The position numbers and the translations under genes are program-made. Shown here piece after piece: positions 11,171 through 23,639 of a DNA stretch of 64,000 nt. Each line of letters begins with the position of its first letter. Position 1 is the first letter of the stretch. The notes under the pieces were generated by a model. It had not been told where the DNA came from, did no database searches, and worked only from the letters and a program-made list of their open reading frames with translations. This stretch comes from Centroberyx gerrardi (lineage: Eukaryota > Chordata > Actinopteri > Beryciformes > Berycidae). Location of the stretch: positions 2,943,185 to 3,007,184 of the forward strand of contig NC_135997.1 of the NCBI RefSeq assembly GCF_048128805.1. Reading direction: 5' to 3'.

Positions 11171-13699
11171 ACATCACCAAACTCAATCAATCAACCAGCA
11201 TTACAACATCCCAGCAGCATGGTAAAAGGTTGCATAACGTGATGATTTTTAATTTATTTTCATTTTCTTTGCCAGTGGAGCTCCTAGGGTGTACAAATAA
11301 GAATAATAACTACAGTTAATCAAAGACAAAGACCCAGCAGGCAAATATCCATAATTCACAGCCACATAGACATGATCTGATCAAATATTGGCTCTGCTTT
11401 CGCCCTCGATGATGGAGACTTTGAAAAATAAAACTGAAATTTTGCCATTTCCTGTAAAATTCTTTCTCCTACCAGGGTCTCTTCTTGCTTCTCATCTACC
11501 CATCAACTCTATTCCTCTTTCATCCATCCATCCTCTCCTTCTCTGCTCCCCACCCATCCATTTAATGTGTCTCATGTTACCCAATACACCTCCCCCCATA
11601 TCCATCCATCCATCCATCTATCCATCTGTCTCTCTGGGTGATGTGAAGGAGTAATAAACACAATGTCAGAGAGGAGGGAGATGTCATGTTATAGCCTTAT
11701 CACCATAAGTCCGTCTCCACAGATGAGATGGTGCTTTGTTATTAACAAGGTTGCCAGGAGCTTCCTACGCACCGCGCCGCCTTCTATCTGAATGGAAATC
11801 ATAATTTTGATGAGTGTGTTTACGATGCTGGAAAAACAAAAAACAAAAACAAATCTAAGTCTGCTGTTTTAAGTGTTGCCTTCTCTCCCCCTCTCTGTCT
11901 CTCTGTCTATTTCTCTCTCTCTTGCTGTCTTTCCACACTCTCTATACTTTGTATTTTATGAGAAGGCACTTCAAAGGTTTTTGGAATAGCAATGAATTTC
12001 CAACGGATGCTTTTCTTGGTAATTAATGCCAGTGAAGACAACTCTGACATTCACTCACCAAGACCATCGGTGCAACACACATCTCTTCACCCACTCACAC
12101 ACACACACACACCAAAGTATCTGCACTGTTCTCTTTGCTTGACACATTTACACTGGCTATAGGTTAATTGGCTAATCCCAAGTGGATGGAGAGATTGATG
12201 ACCAAGAAGAGACAGAGAGAGAGAGAGAGAGAGAGTATAAAACACAGAGAGAGAGGTAAAGATAGGAGAGCGAGGGGCTGCAGAGAAAATGACAAGGGAA
12301 AAAAGAGAAAATGAGGGGGACATAGGGACCAATTTGCCATCTTCTCCCATCATTAACTGATAGCTGGGGCGGGTCATTAGTCGAGTCTGTCCAGAACGCT
12401 GGTCGCAAGGCGCAGGATGGTAAGCACCTGCTGCAGGTGGCAGATGGCAGAGTATAGAGCCTAGAAATAGCAGTCATAGAGAGGAGTCACAGAGGATTCA
12501 GACTCTGCCCTGATTTCACATTATTCGTTCAACAAAATGCACAAAATAACGCAAAGCTGGAAAATGATGGAAGAGGTCTTTTGTCATTTGAAAAGTCATA
12601 ATAGCAAATTACTGCTCAAGAATCAAGATAGATAGAGCATATTGTCACGCGCAAACCTTGTAACTCAAGACACAATTTTGGTAATTTTGGAAAGGTTGAA
12701 AGGTTCTGAAAGGTTGGCATGTTGGAGAAATGTGGTTTTCTGGCTACATCCTGGGAGACAGCTGTAAAAACAGTGGGTAAACTATCACCTCCGGAGAGTG
12801 AGGGCAAACAATCACCAATACAAACAAAAATCTGTTATATTTTCAGAAAAACATTAATTTAGGCTTCTTTAAAAGACCCTATCTTCATATGATTAACATC
12901 CGTTTGATACTGCTTACTGTGTATACTATAGCTTTCATATAAACTGAAGAAAACACCAAGGCGCTCAAACCATCTTTGAGACTTCGATAGGTGTGTGAAA
13001 CCAATGAAAATCACAAACAGTTAAAAAAGAGAGAGCTCCACACACAAAAAAATGCATATGCACAGATGCCTTCTTGTGCTCTTTAATGAGTTTAGGCACA
13101 GTCAGGGGAACAGATGCACAAACACTTGACACACTGCAGAAGGCTTCTGGATGAAATGTTTGTGCATTTGTTCCCCTGGCTTTTTACCTACTATAAATTT
13201 CACATCATAAAGATTTATGTCAGGCTAAAAAGGTTTACAGGTAAACACCGTCTTTCCTTTCGATATCCTATTCTGTTTGATCCTTCTTACTATGATGTAT
13301 ACTGTGAATTTACCTCCTAAAGATTTATATCAGCCTTTAGATTGCTTTAAGCTCCACTACGTCCCTGGTTTGAGGTGAAGCTTGTACTGGAGGATGTTGC
13401 CAGCCCACCATTAGAACTGTTTAGCCTCATTGCGTGGCTGTGTTGCTTACTCTTTAAATTCTATTTCTGTGTGTTGGCCAAAACACAAAGAGCCCGCCAG
13501 TTTGCCGAGTAGCGGCCAGGATGCTCTGCAACAGAGAGAGAGGCAGCCTGCCAAACACTGGCCAAGAAAAGCAAAGCACAGGAGGGATTTAGTCAAGTGC
13601 TCATTTAAATATGCGCGAGCAACAGACTGTGGAATTTGAATGAGATTATAAAGGGAGAAGGGGTAGGATGAATTTCAATTTGAGAGCATTACATGTATT

Positions 13700-13937
13700 C
13701 CCCCACCCCCCACCCCCCACCCCCCCACCCCCACCTACACACACACACACACACATACATACGCACACACCCCACCACCCCCGCTCCCAGAGGTGGGATA
13801 ATGACTCCCAACAATGAGCAGGAGGGAGGAAATTGGCACCATTGTTGCCACATAGGAAAGCCCACCGGTTATTATGGCACGACAGCCCCTCCCCTCATAT
13901 TTCTCTGTGAACACACACACACACACACACACACACA
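13700..13937. repeat. C-rich tract and (AC)n microsatellites
   Basis: CCCCCACCCCCCACCCCCCA-type tract (13700-13735), then (AC)n at 13738-13755 and again at 13911-13937. Confidence 0.85.
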
Positions 13938-14127
13938 AGGACACACACTCTCAAGAGCAAACACACACACTTATATAGTGCGAGGATCTAGGTTCACGAA
14001 GCATCATATCTGAGTGCATCTCACTACCAGCCCCCCTCGTGTCGCCCCACTGCAGTGGAACGCATTGCACCTCCAAAACCTCCTTATCAGATCACAACCC
14101 CCCTTAGCACTGAGTGTACATTATATG

Positions 14128-14142
14128 TGTGTGTGTGTATGT

Positions 14143-14173
<31 letters not shown>

Positions 14174-14177
14174 GGGG
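14128..14177. repeat. (GT)n followed by a 21-base G run
   Basis: (GT)n with one AT interruption, running directly into 21 G (14157-14177). Confidence 0.95.
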
Positions 14178-14219
14178 CTGCCTAATGCAGGCTTCAAAGA
14201 CAGCAGCAGCAGGTTGAGG

Positions 14220-14460
14220 GAAGACATCGAAGGGAGAGGGAGAGAGAGCGAGTGAGAGAGCGAGGCAGACGGAGAGAAGGAGGAGAGAACACAGCGAGTG
14301 ACAGAAAAAAAAAGAGCAGGGGGGTGAGAGGGAGGGAGGGAGGGAGCAAGCGAGCGAGCGTGCAAGGGGGGGGGGAGCAGATTGAGAGATGGAGCAAGAA
14401 GAGAGAGAGTACAGAGGGAGGGGAGGAGAGAAAGAGAGAGAGATAGAGAGGGAGGGATGG
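14220..14460. repeat. GA-rich polypurine tract
   Basis: About 240 bp of A/G with few pyrimidines (GGGAGGGAGGGAGGGAGC at 14330-14348), ending just before TTTATCCAACAG. Confidence 0.85.
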
Positions 14461-14469
14461 GGAGGTTTA

Positions 14470-15792
14470 TCCAACAGTGCTGGTGAGACAGAAGTTTCAG
14501 CTCTTTGCTTCAGCCACACAGAGACAGGACAGATACTGTTCAACCTCCACACACTCCAACACACACACACACACAGAAAGGTGAGACAACTCTATCTCTT
14601 CTTTATCTCTATAGGATGGCTCTGTCTTTTTAGCTCTTTGCATGGTGTAATATCGAATGCTCATGTTCAGGTGTGAGGGTAAATGCTGTGTGAAAACGAT
14701 GAAGTTGGTGCGAGAGTGTTGCTGTAAATGCTCAGCTGTGGCATAACTTGTGAGTGTGAAGGCATGCAAGCGCTTCACTGCGCATTCATGCTGGTGCATC
14801 AGTGTGATTTTGATGTGTCCTGCTGAATAAATGTCAATGTAAACATTCAATGCAGGTGTATAGTAAAAGAGTGGGGTGTAATACTAATCCAGAATACGCC
14901 GTTCTCTAATATTCAACCCAGTGTAGAAATGTAATTTTCTGGATAAACACTTAACGCATGGGGTGTAAGTGTTACTGTAATATTAATGATGGTTTTTCGA
15001 AGTGTAGTGGTAAGCGTTGCATGCTGTGTGAGCGCTGGTGGAAAGCGCTATACTGTCTGTGCGTTCAGCAGTCTTGCCGCGTCTGAGCAGCATGCATTAT
15101 TTATCTCCGTTGATCTCCAGAAACGGCGATACCTCAACAGAGGGAGAGAGAGATATGTGCAGAGTGTGAATATCATATATGATAGGTGGCTTGATACAGT
15201 GTACTGAGTGGAGGGCAGAGGGATAACCTGCATCATTTATATTTTCAGCAATAGCACACTTGTTTGAAACATCTTGCCACAGTAGGTAGGACCTATAGCT
15301 TGGTAGATATAGTATGCATGGATATCGGATGTTTTTTTTAATCCATGATTATCTCTATCTTAGATACTGGATAACCCTGCAGCAGTGGGAGGTTGTGAAT
15401 AGGATTGAGGTGATAGGGATCTGCCTATCTCTTTACATCTTCTCTTATCTAGATGTGTTTTCTCACTCTTCCACTCACAGGAGGTTGGGTTCTATTGTCT
15501 GCAGCTATCTTAATCCACCACAGTCTAACTCCACCTCACAGGGCTGCTGCAGGCTACACATCCTGCCCTACTTCATCACCTGACTCACTGTGTGTAGATT
15601 ACACATTTGTAAGGGCATATGCTTGTGTTTATTTACAGTGTGTGTGTGTGTGCGTGTGTGTGTGTGTGTTTGTGTCCGTGCACCCAGCTGTATCTGCCCT
15701 GTTTTACCCAGACTTAACGCTGCGCTAATGTTGTAATCCTGGAGTGTGCCTCTCTCAAACACAGAAACCAATTACCTCTCTCGCTCTCTCTC

Positions 15793-15832
<40 letters not shown>

Positions 15833-16250
15833 TCACTCTTTAGGGACAGTTATGAAACAGAGGTGCCAGAATGTGACAATTAACTCTGTCACGATTTCTT
15901 TCCTCACATTAATAACAGTTGTTTTGTTTGTAGTGAACAGTACGTTTGCACACCTCGACAGCGAGAAGTTACAACGAGAACAGTGCTTGATGCTTCTTTT
16001 TTAAGTGAATGACAGGGGAAGGAGACAAAAACACAGAGCAATCAATACTGGCAAAACAGATTTCCTACAGACAGACCTCAGATATACAGGCTAGTTAGAG
16101 GAGGTTTACATTATCATTATCATCATTATCATTATCAAGTTACAAACGGATTTGGCTACAATTTGGTGGACAGATAAATCTCCGCCCAACAACACATAAA
16201 CAGGAGAATAACTGTCAATAATAAATTTGTCAATAATAAATAAAAACAAA
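14470..16250. other. No gene recognised
   Basis: Contains a possible donor (AGAAAG|GTGAGA at 14574-14585) after a purine tract, which could end a non-coding 5' exon, but nothing else supports it. Otherwise simple repeats and unremarkable sequence. Confidence 0.4.
15639..15828. repeat. (GT)n and (AC)n microsatellites
   Basis: (GT)n at about 15639-15674 and (AC)n at 15796-15828. Confidence 0.85.
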
Positions 16251-16259
16251 GAATTAAGA

Positions 16260-17005
16260 ATCTAAGAACTGCTCTACCTGAGGAGCTTGGGGTGCAGTCT
16301 GGCTTAGAGAGTTATAAGGTCAGTAATGTACAGGGATCAACCATACTCTGCTTTAAAAGTAATCAATAAAATCTTAAAATCGATTCAAAAACTGGCAGCC
16401 AGTGCAGGGAGGCTAAAATTGGGGTGATATAGTCTTTCCTTTTGCCACCAGACAGAACCCTTGCAGCAGCATTCTGGACAAGCTGCAGGCGTGACAGACT
16501 CTTGGCAGCAGTAAAGAGAGTTACAGTAATCTATAAGTGAGAGGAAATAAATGCATGAATGTCCCTCTCCAAGTCAGCGGAGGATAGTAGTGGTTTCATT
16601 TTTGAAATAGTTCCCAGCTGCAGAAAGCGTGACTGCGCTACCCTTTTAACCTGTGAGTCAAAAGTTTAACTGGACTCAAAGAACACCCCAAGGTTCTTAG
16701 CTACAGGTTTCATGTTAGAAGCTGAAATACCCAGTTTTCTGCAGATCATATTCTGAGAGTCAGGATGACCAAACAGAACAATTTCAGATTGGAGGAGGTT
16801 CCCAGACATCCAGCTCTTAATATCTAAAAGGCACTCATGCAGACTATAAAAACGGTTGGAGCTGCTGGGTTTGAAAGGGAGGTATAGCTGGGTGTCATCC
16901 GCATATCGGAGGACATGATATGCTTCTGGATAACATGACCAAGGGGGAGCATGTATAGGGAGAATAGGATGGGGCCTAGTATTGAGCCCTGAGGGACGCC
17001 ACAGG
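16260..17005 (-). pseudogene. L2/Maui-like LINE reverse-transcriptase C-terminal fragment
   Basis: Read on the minus strand from 17005: [19 protein letters not shown] (RT motif 4 region), then across a frameshift [10 protein letters not shown] (catalytic YADD), then SWMSGNLLQ and SQNMICRKLG. It goes on to the thumb and 3' region with the WTSCRRDS/ECCCKGS-like tail. It carries several frameshifts and stops, so it is a dead copy. Confidence 0.75.
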
Positions 17006-17009
17006 TTTT

Positions 17010-17440
17010 ATTTATTTATTTATTTATTTATTTAGTAAGGGACTGTGTACAATATTAAAGATGAATGTTGCCATTCGATGTATTGTACCAGAGTTAGCTT
17101 CAGCTAATTTTCATCTGCAATCCCTTGGCAGGTTATAATACAATTAAATACAGACATACAGTATATTGCACAATCAACATTAACAAAGACAATACGAATG
17201 AACAAGTTGAACAAGGTTATATCTTGGGAAGAGGAGGAAGAATTACCTTTTGTGAGTGACTTGCAAAACATCCGACACTGCCTTGCTGATAGATGGCTGC
17301 GATACCCCAAAGACACAGGCAACAGGTGTCTGGAGGGAGCCAGAAGCAATAACCTGAAGAGTTGACAGCAGTTTAACAATGGCATGTGTTGCATGGCATC
17401 TTTGAGTGACAGGGTAAATCTCGTCCTTGATCTCATCAGA
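17010..17440 (-). repeat. LINE 3' end with (TTTA)n tail
   Basis: (TTTA)n at 17010-17035 followed by GTAAGGGACTGTGTACAATA, TTAGCTTCAGCTAATTTTCA and ATCCCTTGGCAGGTTATAAT. Minus-oriented tail of a repeat common in fish, directly abutting the L2-like fragment. Confidence 0.55.
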
Positions 17441-18366
17441 TCAGCTCAGTAACTTTACGACTTAAAGGCATTTTCTACTTTGATGAAAATAGCGTCTCTG
17501 CACGTAAACTGACACTGTTTGACGCATATTTGGGGTTGAAAAGGGTCTCCGCGTAGGTGTTGCATAGCAGCCCAAGAATCTTAACTTTGCGTCGAGTCTA
17601 ACCGGAGTCGCGTACTCTGATTGGTTGATCATAGGTCATCATGAAGGCATCCAACTCCTCAAGCTCCAACTGCTACTGATATGTTTTTTTTAAACACTGC
17701 CACTCTGTGTACCTGATATGCTACGCACACATCAACGCAACACATTCGCGCTTTACATTAGCAAATAATTTTGGTCTCGGTTAACTGAAACAGTGATGTT
17801 CTCCTTCAACATATCCTCTCGCTAGCACGCCTGGGATGTTCACCTGGCTACAGTCACAGCTGTCATAGTGATTGGAAAGTGTAAGCATCACATCCCTTTA
17901 AACTTCTATTACCACCAGCTTTCGGGAAGATCTTGACAGTTTCACCTTAATTGCAAGTGGCAATTAGTGATCTTTGTGAATTGGACGCACCCTGTAATGA
18001 GCCTCATATGCATCGAAAGGGGTCGTTTTTGCACTGAAATGCAAATGGATAACTTAATTTAAATATGTATGAACATCGACGGCACACTGTGTCGCTTTCC
18101 TTGGCAGCGCAATTAAGTGCATTTTGGTTTGCAAATCACGTTTTTTTCTCTGGCTTTTGCAATGGTTTAACAGCCACAAAAGCATTGCAGTCCTTCTGTG
18201 TATTCACCCCTGAATATCCTATTAGAAAGATAAGACCTGAACGAGTCTAGTCCTGTAGTAGTAGCAGTGTTAGTAGTAGTAAAACATGTATATCTGATTC
18301 AGTGGGCATGTAGTAGTTGACAAGATAATGAACATTATAAGAGAGAGCGAGAGAGAGAGAATTTAT

Positions 18367-18677
18367 TGGTAACACTTTGCAATAAGGGTACATTAATTAA
18401 GGGTTAGTTAATGCTTGTTAGTTAATGCTTAATAAGCATTAACTAACCCTTAATTAACAGTTAACTAATGTGTCTGGTAATCATTTACTAATGGTGTTCA
18501 TGTTAACTAAGGTTTTAATTTATACATTATTTAAGTCATCTTTATAAACGATTAAATAATGTATAAATTAATACCTTAGTTAACATGAACACCATTAGTA
18601 AATTATTACCAGACACATTAGTTAACTGTTAATTAACTAACCCTTAATTAATGTATCCTTATTGTAAAGTGTTACCA
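18367..18677. mobile_element. Foldback MITE (about 311 bp, nearly one continuous palindrome)
   Basis: TGGTAACACTTTGCAATAAG at the left matches the reverse complement of CTTATTGTAAAGTGTTACCA at the right. Both arms continue through ACATTAATTAAGGGTTAGTT and GTTCATGTTAACTAAGGT to a spacer of about 17 bp near 18545. The left arm has an extra nested palindrome (GCTTAATAAGCATTAACTAA). Confidence 0.8.
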
Positions 18678-18879
18678 GTTAATTTAAGCATTAGATTTGT
18701 GACACCCCAAGGCTTGGATTACCATGAGTGTGTTGATAATAAGCAAGTCATCTCTGCCCTGAGCAGAGAAATATGACATTTTCAGCAATAGAGGAGAGTC
18801 TTTTAGATATAAGGTATGTCATCTGCTCATAATCCCTATGTTGCTGCATTAATCTGTCTCCTGCATCCCCTAGCCCCTA

Positions 18880-18956
18880 AGCTTACCCTCCACTACATGC
18901 CTAACCTTAACCCTTATCCTAACCTAAACTTTATCTTAATCTTAACTCTAATCTTA
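18880..18956. repeat. Degenerate CCTAA-type array
   Basis: CCTAACCTTAACCCTTATCC followed by weaker CTTAAT/CTTAACT units; resembles decayed telomere-like repeat next to an F1 MITE. Confidence 0.6.
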
Positions 18957-18957
18957 A

Positions 18958-19591
18958 AGGAAAAATCCACACAATTCTCACAATGCTATACGTCATCAAT
19001 CTGTGATGTTCAATGCATTCCAGGAGTTATTTTGTGATGAAGTGTTGTAATTCCCCTCAACCTGCCTCGTCTATTTCAGGTAATGATTTCCCAGAATGCC
19101 TTTCAACGACCCCCAGAGAAGGGGCGTGACCTTGTTGCAATACGTGAAGGTGGAGAGAGCAATAGTAATAGTGGTAGTAACAGCAAGAGAGCGAGAGGTT
19201 TTCCAGTTGAAAAAAAGTGAGCATCATGAGGTTGCTGTGAGTGGAGAAATTGGTCTCTCTCTCTCTGATTGTTGAACGTCTCTTGGTGCAAAATGGCGGT
19301 TCTAGAAAGAAGCCCTCGCTCTTTGATTCTGAGGGACTGACACCAAAACCTGACGTTTACCGCTGATGTTTTAGATCGCTGAATCATTTTCTGATATCAA
19401 ACTCCATTGTAGCTGCTGGAAATATCTCGACATGACGTCATGTCGTCTACATTTGGCCAGTTCTTCCTTCCACAGGAAGAAGAAAAATATACCATTAAAC
19501 AACAGAACGGACCCTACATGCAAACATATGCAACATACATCACCAATAGCTTATTTAACAGTGTTAAAGTGTTTTAGGCTGTATTTTTCCC
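18958..19591. mobile_element. F1 MITE copy b, near full length, reverse orientation
   Basis: TTAA at 18954-18957 and 19592-19595 flank inverted ends AGGAAAAATCCAC and TGTATTTTTCCC. Interior landmarks run in the reverse order relative to copy a. Open frames inside are not coding. Confidence 0.75.
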
Positions 19592-19724
19592 TTAATGCTA
19601 AACTCAAGTCCTAATCCTAAACTAGCGCCTTAATGAAGTGAAGACCAGCATTTGTTTATGTTTTGTTGGTCCTCATAAGTATAGAAATACAAGAACACAA
19701 ACACACACATACAGGCACAAGCAG

Positions 19725-20121
19725 GCACACACACACACACACACACACACACAGTCAGCCGAGCTAGCAGTCAGCCGGCCCAGTCTGTTGCCTGGCTCGT
19801 GTCTTGTCTGTCACTGGTGGATCGAACCCTGCCGTGTTTCCTGGCAAGACACCGGGTTGCTGCCATAGCTGTTGCCCCCCCCCCCCCCCCCCCGCCCCTC
19901 TGTGGCTGTATCAGGTGAACTGACAGGATTGGGAGAGCAGTGTTGCAGCTCCAGGCTTCCTTTGTGCTCTGACAGTGGCAGGAGAAAGAAGACGTTTACA
20001 GGACGGATTAGAGCTCACAGAAATGGATCTCCTCTGTTGTCTCGCTTCGGCTAACAAGCCCGGCTGACACCTCTCCTCTTTCTTTCTCTCTCTCAGGTCT
20101 TTCTGTCTTTCTTTCCTTCCT

Positions 20122-20153
<32 letters not shown>

Positions 20154-20200
20154 ACCCCCCCCACCCCCACCCCCCGCCTGTCTCTCTCTCTCTCTCCTCC
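19725..20200. repeat. Simple-sequence cluster: (AC)n, poly-C, (TTTC)n, (TC)n
   Basis: (AC)n at 19727-19752, 19 C at 19875-19893, (CTTT)n at 20098-20153 followed by C-rich and TC repeats. Confidence 0.85.
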
Positions 20201-22230
20201 TCCCTTCAGTCCCCTGGCTGGTCTTGTGTCTCCAGTTGAGCAGGCAGCTGACAGCATGGTGACAAGTGTTGAGGATGGGAGGATGAGACGGAGGGAGGGG
20301 AGGGAGGAAGGCATCTGAAGGAGGGACTAATGAGAGGGACAGCAGCAGCAGGGGTCTGTCACTGCGCCTCCAGATAACAGCCCTCCCCGACTCGCTTTGA
20401 TATCTGTCCCAAGTGACCAGGTCGCTCCATCCTCAGCCTGTAGCGGGGGTGGGGGAGGTGGAGGTGGGAAGGTTGCGGGGGGGGGGGGGGGTTATTAGCT
20501 ACCCGTGTTCTGGCCTTTTTTCCTCATGCATGAAGGAAAAGGAGGAACAGAGGAGGGCAGTTTCATACAAGACCTTGCATGGGTTCAAAAGCCAAAGCAG
20601 GACTAAAACAACGGACCTACAATGGGAGTGAATGGGAGGATGACATGGTATTTTAATAATAATGATATGGTTTAATGGTAGTCATCAGTATCCTCTGGTT
20701 GAGCCTTTATCCGCCTACTGCGCGATTTTGAAAAAGGCAAACAACTCCACAGAAAACGAAGGACACACCACCATTATGACCAGGATGGATGTGTTTCATC
20801 ATAAAATTGCCATGAACGTTGACTAACAGCTGAAAAAAGTGAGTTCAAGGTTTCATACTCCACTAAGATAGGAGATCCTGGCCTGTTTTGAGTGATGCTG
20901 ATGGTAAACCAAAATCTTTGCGATTCGTGAAATATGATCAATTATCAGACCTTGATTGAAATTCAGGGATTTGGTTGCTGCCCTGATAGCTAATCAGCTG
21001 TCATAACCAAACTTGTTTGTTTCAGTCTGCACAGGAAAAACTGAGCCAAATTTTATTGTTCCAGTTTGTCTCAACACAACACAACAGTTGCTGTATCATA
21101 GATTTGAGAAAGTTTCAAAACCAGAGCATTGTGAAATAAAAGTATAAAATATCTAGAAATCTACACTTGAGGACCACAAAAGGCATTTTAGTCCAGATAC
21201 TTTAGGGGCCGCTCTCTCAGCTTGGGCCCCTCGGTAGTCATCACTATTGCCCTGAACCCCCTTTGGACTATATCTGTACACATGCCTGATCTCATGATCT
21301 GTGCAAATACAAAATCCAGCGGTACAAGTACTGCAAACAATTTGTTCTGCAATAGAAATCTTTGATCCATCAACACTTAGGAATGTACACGTTGTAATCG
21401 TTGAGGAGTGCATCCTGCGATATCAATGCCCACTTAGACACCCACACTTTAATTTCCCCTGTCAAAATTGCACACCCTGATAATGGACCTAACCATACAC
21501 AAGAGTGAGTACTTTGATGGCCATCCTCAATTGAAGGTGCACATTTTGATATTGACTCCCAGTCAGAAGTGTGAACTTTCATATCCACCCTCCCTCAGAA
21601 GCCTGTGCTTTGATTTTGCCCTCCCAGCAGGTAGGAGGCCCACTGAGGCTGGCTCACCGGGGCTTATAACATCAATCACACCCTCCAGCCTTCATGGAAA
21701 AGAGAATAGCAGAATTGATCATTATGGAATTCTATGTGCTGGGGTGCATGTGCATGCTCTGTGCATGCATGTGCTAGCACGTGCGGATGTGTGCAACATT
21801 ATCTCCTTTGTCTTTTTGCATCACATTGATTGGAGGAAGTAAAAGCAAGGTCTGGGCATTTTGTATTCTCTCTAATAAGCCCTGGGAGCTTTTGAGGTGG
21901 AGCAGACCTTCAGTCCCACTGAAAGAACCAGGTAAAATATACATTGATTTTTATTCTTTTTCAATGTGGCAATGCTCAATAGATATGAAAGGGAACTGAA
22001 TTCTACCGGGGGTTTCTGTGCTTACTTTGTGTGTCCCACAGTATACCGAACTATATCTATTTTTATATCCAACCTTTGGTTAATGATGACGCTTTAAGTG
22101 CATTGTGGCACAGTCATTATGCCATACTGCCTCCAAAGGATTAGGATGAAATCTGTTGTCAGTGGGGTAGAATATCCCTAATATCTTACAGAGTAAAAGT
22201 AGTGATAGACAGACAACATTTTAGGCACTG

Positions 22231-22518
22231 TTAAAGGAATAGTTAAACGAGAAATCCACCCTAAAACACTCTAAAACACACAAATTTTTCTTATTCCCAC
22301 GGATAACTTCACACCCCTTCTCTGTGGTTTGTTGAAATGCATTCTGGGAAATGTAGGAAATCACTAACTGAAGTAGAAGTAGACGAGGCAGGTTGAGGGA
22401 AAGTGGATTCACCAAAAAAGTAAATTACAACACTTCATCACAAAATAACTCCCGAAACACAATGAACATCACAGACTGATGACATCTGTAACAGTATCTG
22501 AGGTGGAACTTTCCTTTA
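22231..22518. mobile_element. F1 MITE copy c, internally deleted
   Basis: TTAAAGGAATAG and GAAATCCACCCTAAAACAC at the left, then a jump to TGGGAAATGTAGGAAATCAC, GAGGCAGGTTGAGGGAAAGT and a right end TGGAACTTTCCTTTA. The middle section with the GTCAGTCCCTCAGA block is missing. Confidence 0.65.
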
Positions 22519-23336
22519 TGCTGAAATGAAATGAGGCATATAGGAAAAGCGTTATTATGAAAAAAGTATTATGAAAAAGTAAGTACTCACAGCTGCTGGA
22601 AAAACGGCCTATTTACATGGCCTTCAATGTCTCATACTGGTACTTATTCATACAGTTTGATTAGCGTCCACGCTGCTTTAGACAAAGTGACAAAGGAAAC
22701 GATTTTAGCAGGATCAAGCTTTTCTTCTCTCAGCAGTCCTGTCAGCCGCGGATTTGGGCCTGCTCTCACTGATTTCGTGTCTGTGTGGCTTTCAAGGCTG
22801 CGTTCTGTGACTCTAGCAAAAGTCATTTTGAAAGGCGCTTTTAGCTTCAGGTGGCGTGGGAGTGAAAGAAGCAGCAAGCCGCTAGGGTTTGTTCTGAGGG
22901 TTTTGGCCTTGAGCTCGAGCTTCACAATGGATGTTTGTCTGAACACCTGAATAACTCATGTCGCTGTAGAGTTTTCATCTTCATACTGGAAAAGACGGAC
23001 GTAGATGGAGCCTTATTTCCCGTCCTCAGTTTATGCTTTCGAGTCTCAACACAGGGACAGGAATGATGTTCGGTGAATCCTATGTAGATATGAGAGCTTG
23101 CTGTACTGGCTATTAGACTGGAGCTTATAGAAAGCTTTTAGTGAGGTAGCCTATATTTTTTATCATGGATTTGTGGCTGATAAAATCTACATGGAGCTTG
23201 TAAATACAAGAAAAATCCAGCTGAAATGTCCCTGCTGTATTTGAATGAGGAAGCATAAGAAACTAGAATCAATGTGTGTTTGCGTGTGTGTGCCTGTGCT
23301 TGCATCTGTTTGCTGTATGAGTGTCTTTATGTGTTG

Positions 23337-23338
<2 letters not shown>

Positions 23339-23372
<34 letters not shown>
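23339..23372. repeat. (GT)n microsatellite
   Basis: About 17 GT units; a GA-rich stretch follows at 23485-23565. Confidence 0.9.
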
Positions 23373-23373
<1 letters not shown>

Positions 23374-23639
23374 GGCATGCGTGTGCGCGATGAGTGTCTC
23401 TTTGTTATTCTGGCCTTAGTGGAGGCAGGCAGCCGTGCTCGCCTATACAGCGGAACAATAGTTCTCTCTGTACGGCTTTGATATAATGAGAGAAAGAGAG
23501 AGGGCGAGAGAGGGCGAGCAAGTGTGAGAGAAGAGTGAGAGAGTGAGAGAGAGAGAGAGATTGTTCAGGGAGGTGGATTTGGACTTGGATCATGATGAGA
23601 TTGAATCACCACAGTCATTCCAAGAACTGATTTTGCTTT

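Larger units (their letters stand above)
8701..13690. other. Gene-free intergenic stretch with complex islands
   Basis: No coding exon recognised. Non-repetitive islands at 8810-9060 (GCATGTTAATTGCAGACATC), 11690-11830 (TTATTAACAAGGTTGCCAGG) and 13480-13660 (GTGCTCATTTAAATATGCGC) look unlike their repeat-rich surroundings and are candidates for conserved regulatory DNA. Confidence 0.4.

Noticed and set aside
14087-14570. Ser/Pro/Leu-rich frame of 149 codons on the minus strand
   Set aside because: It is the complement of a GA-rich and poly-G tract; low complexity only.
19103-19387. Frames sharing SAVNVRFWCQSLRIKE-like sequence at 19.1-19.4, 39.3 and 55.7 kb
   Set aside because: The similarity comes from copies of the F1 MITE; frames are not conserved across copies and are on different strands.
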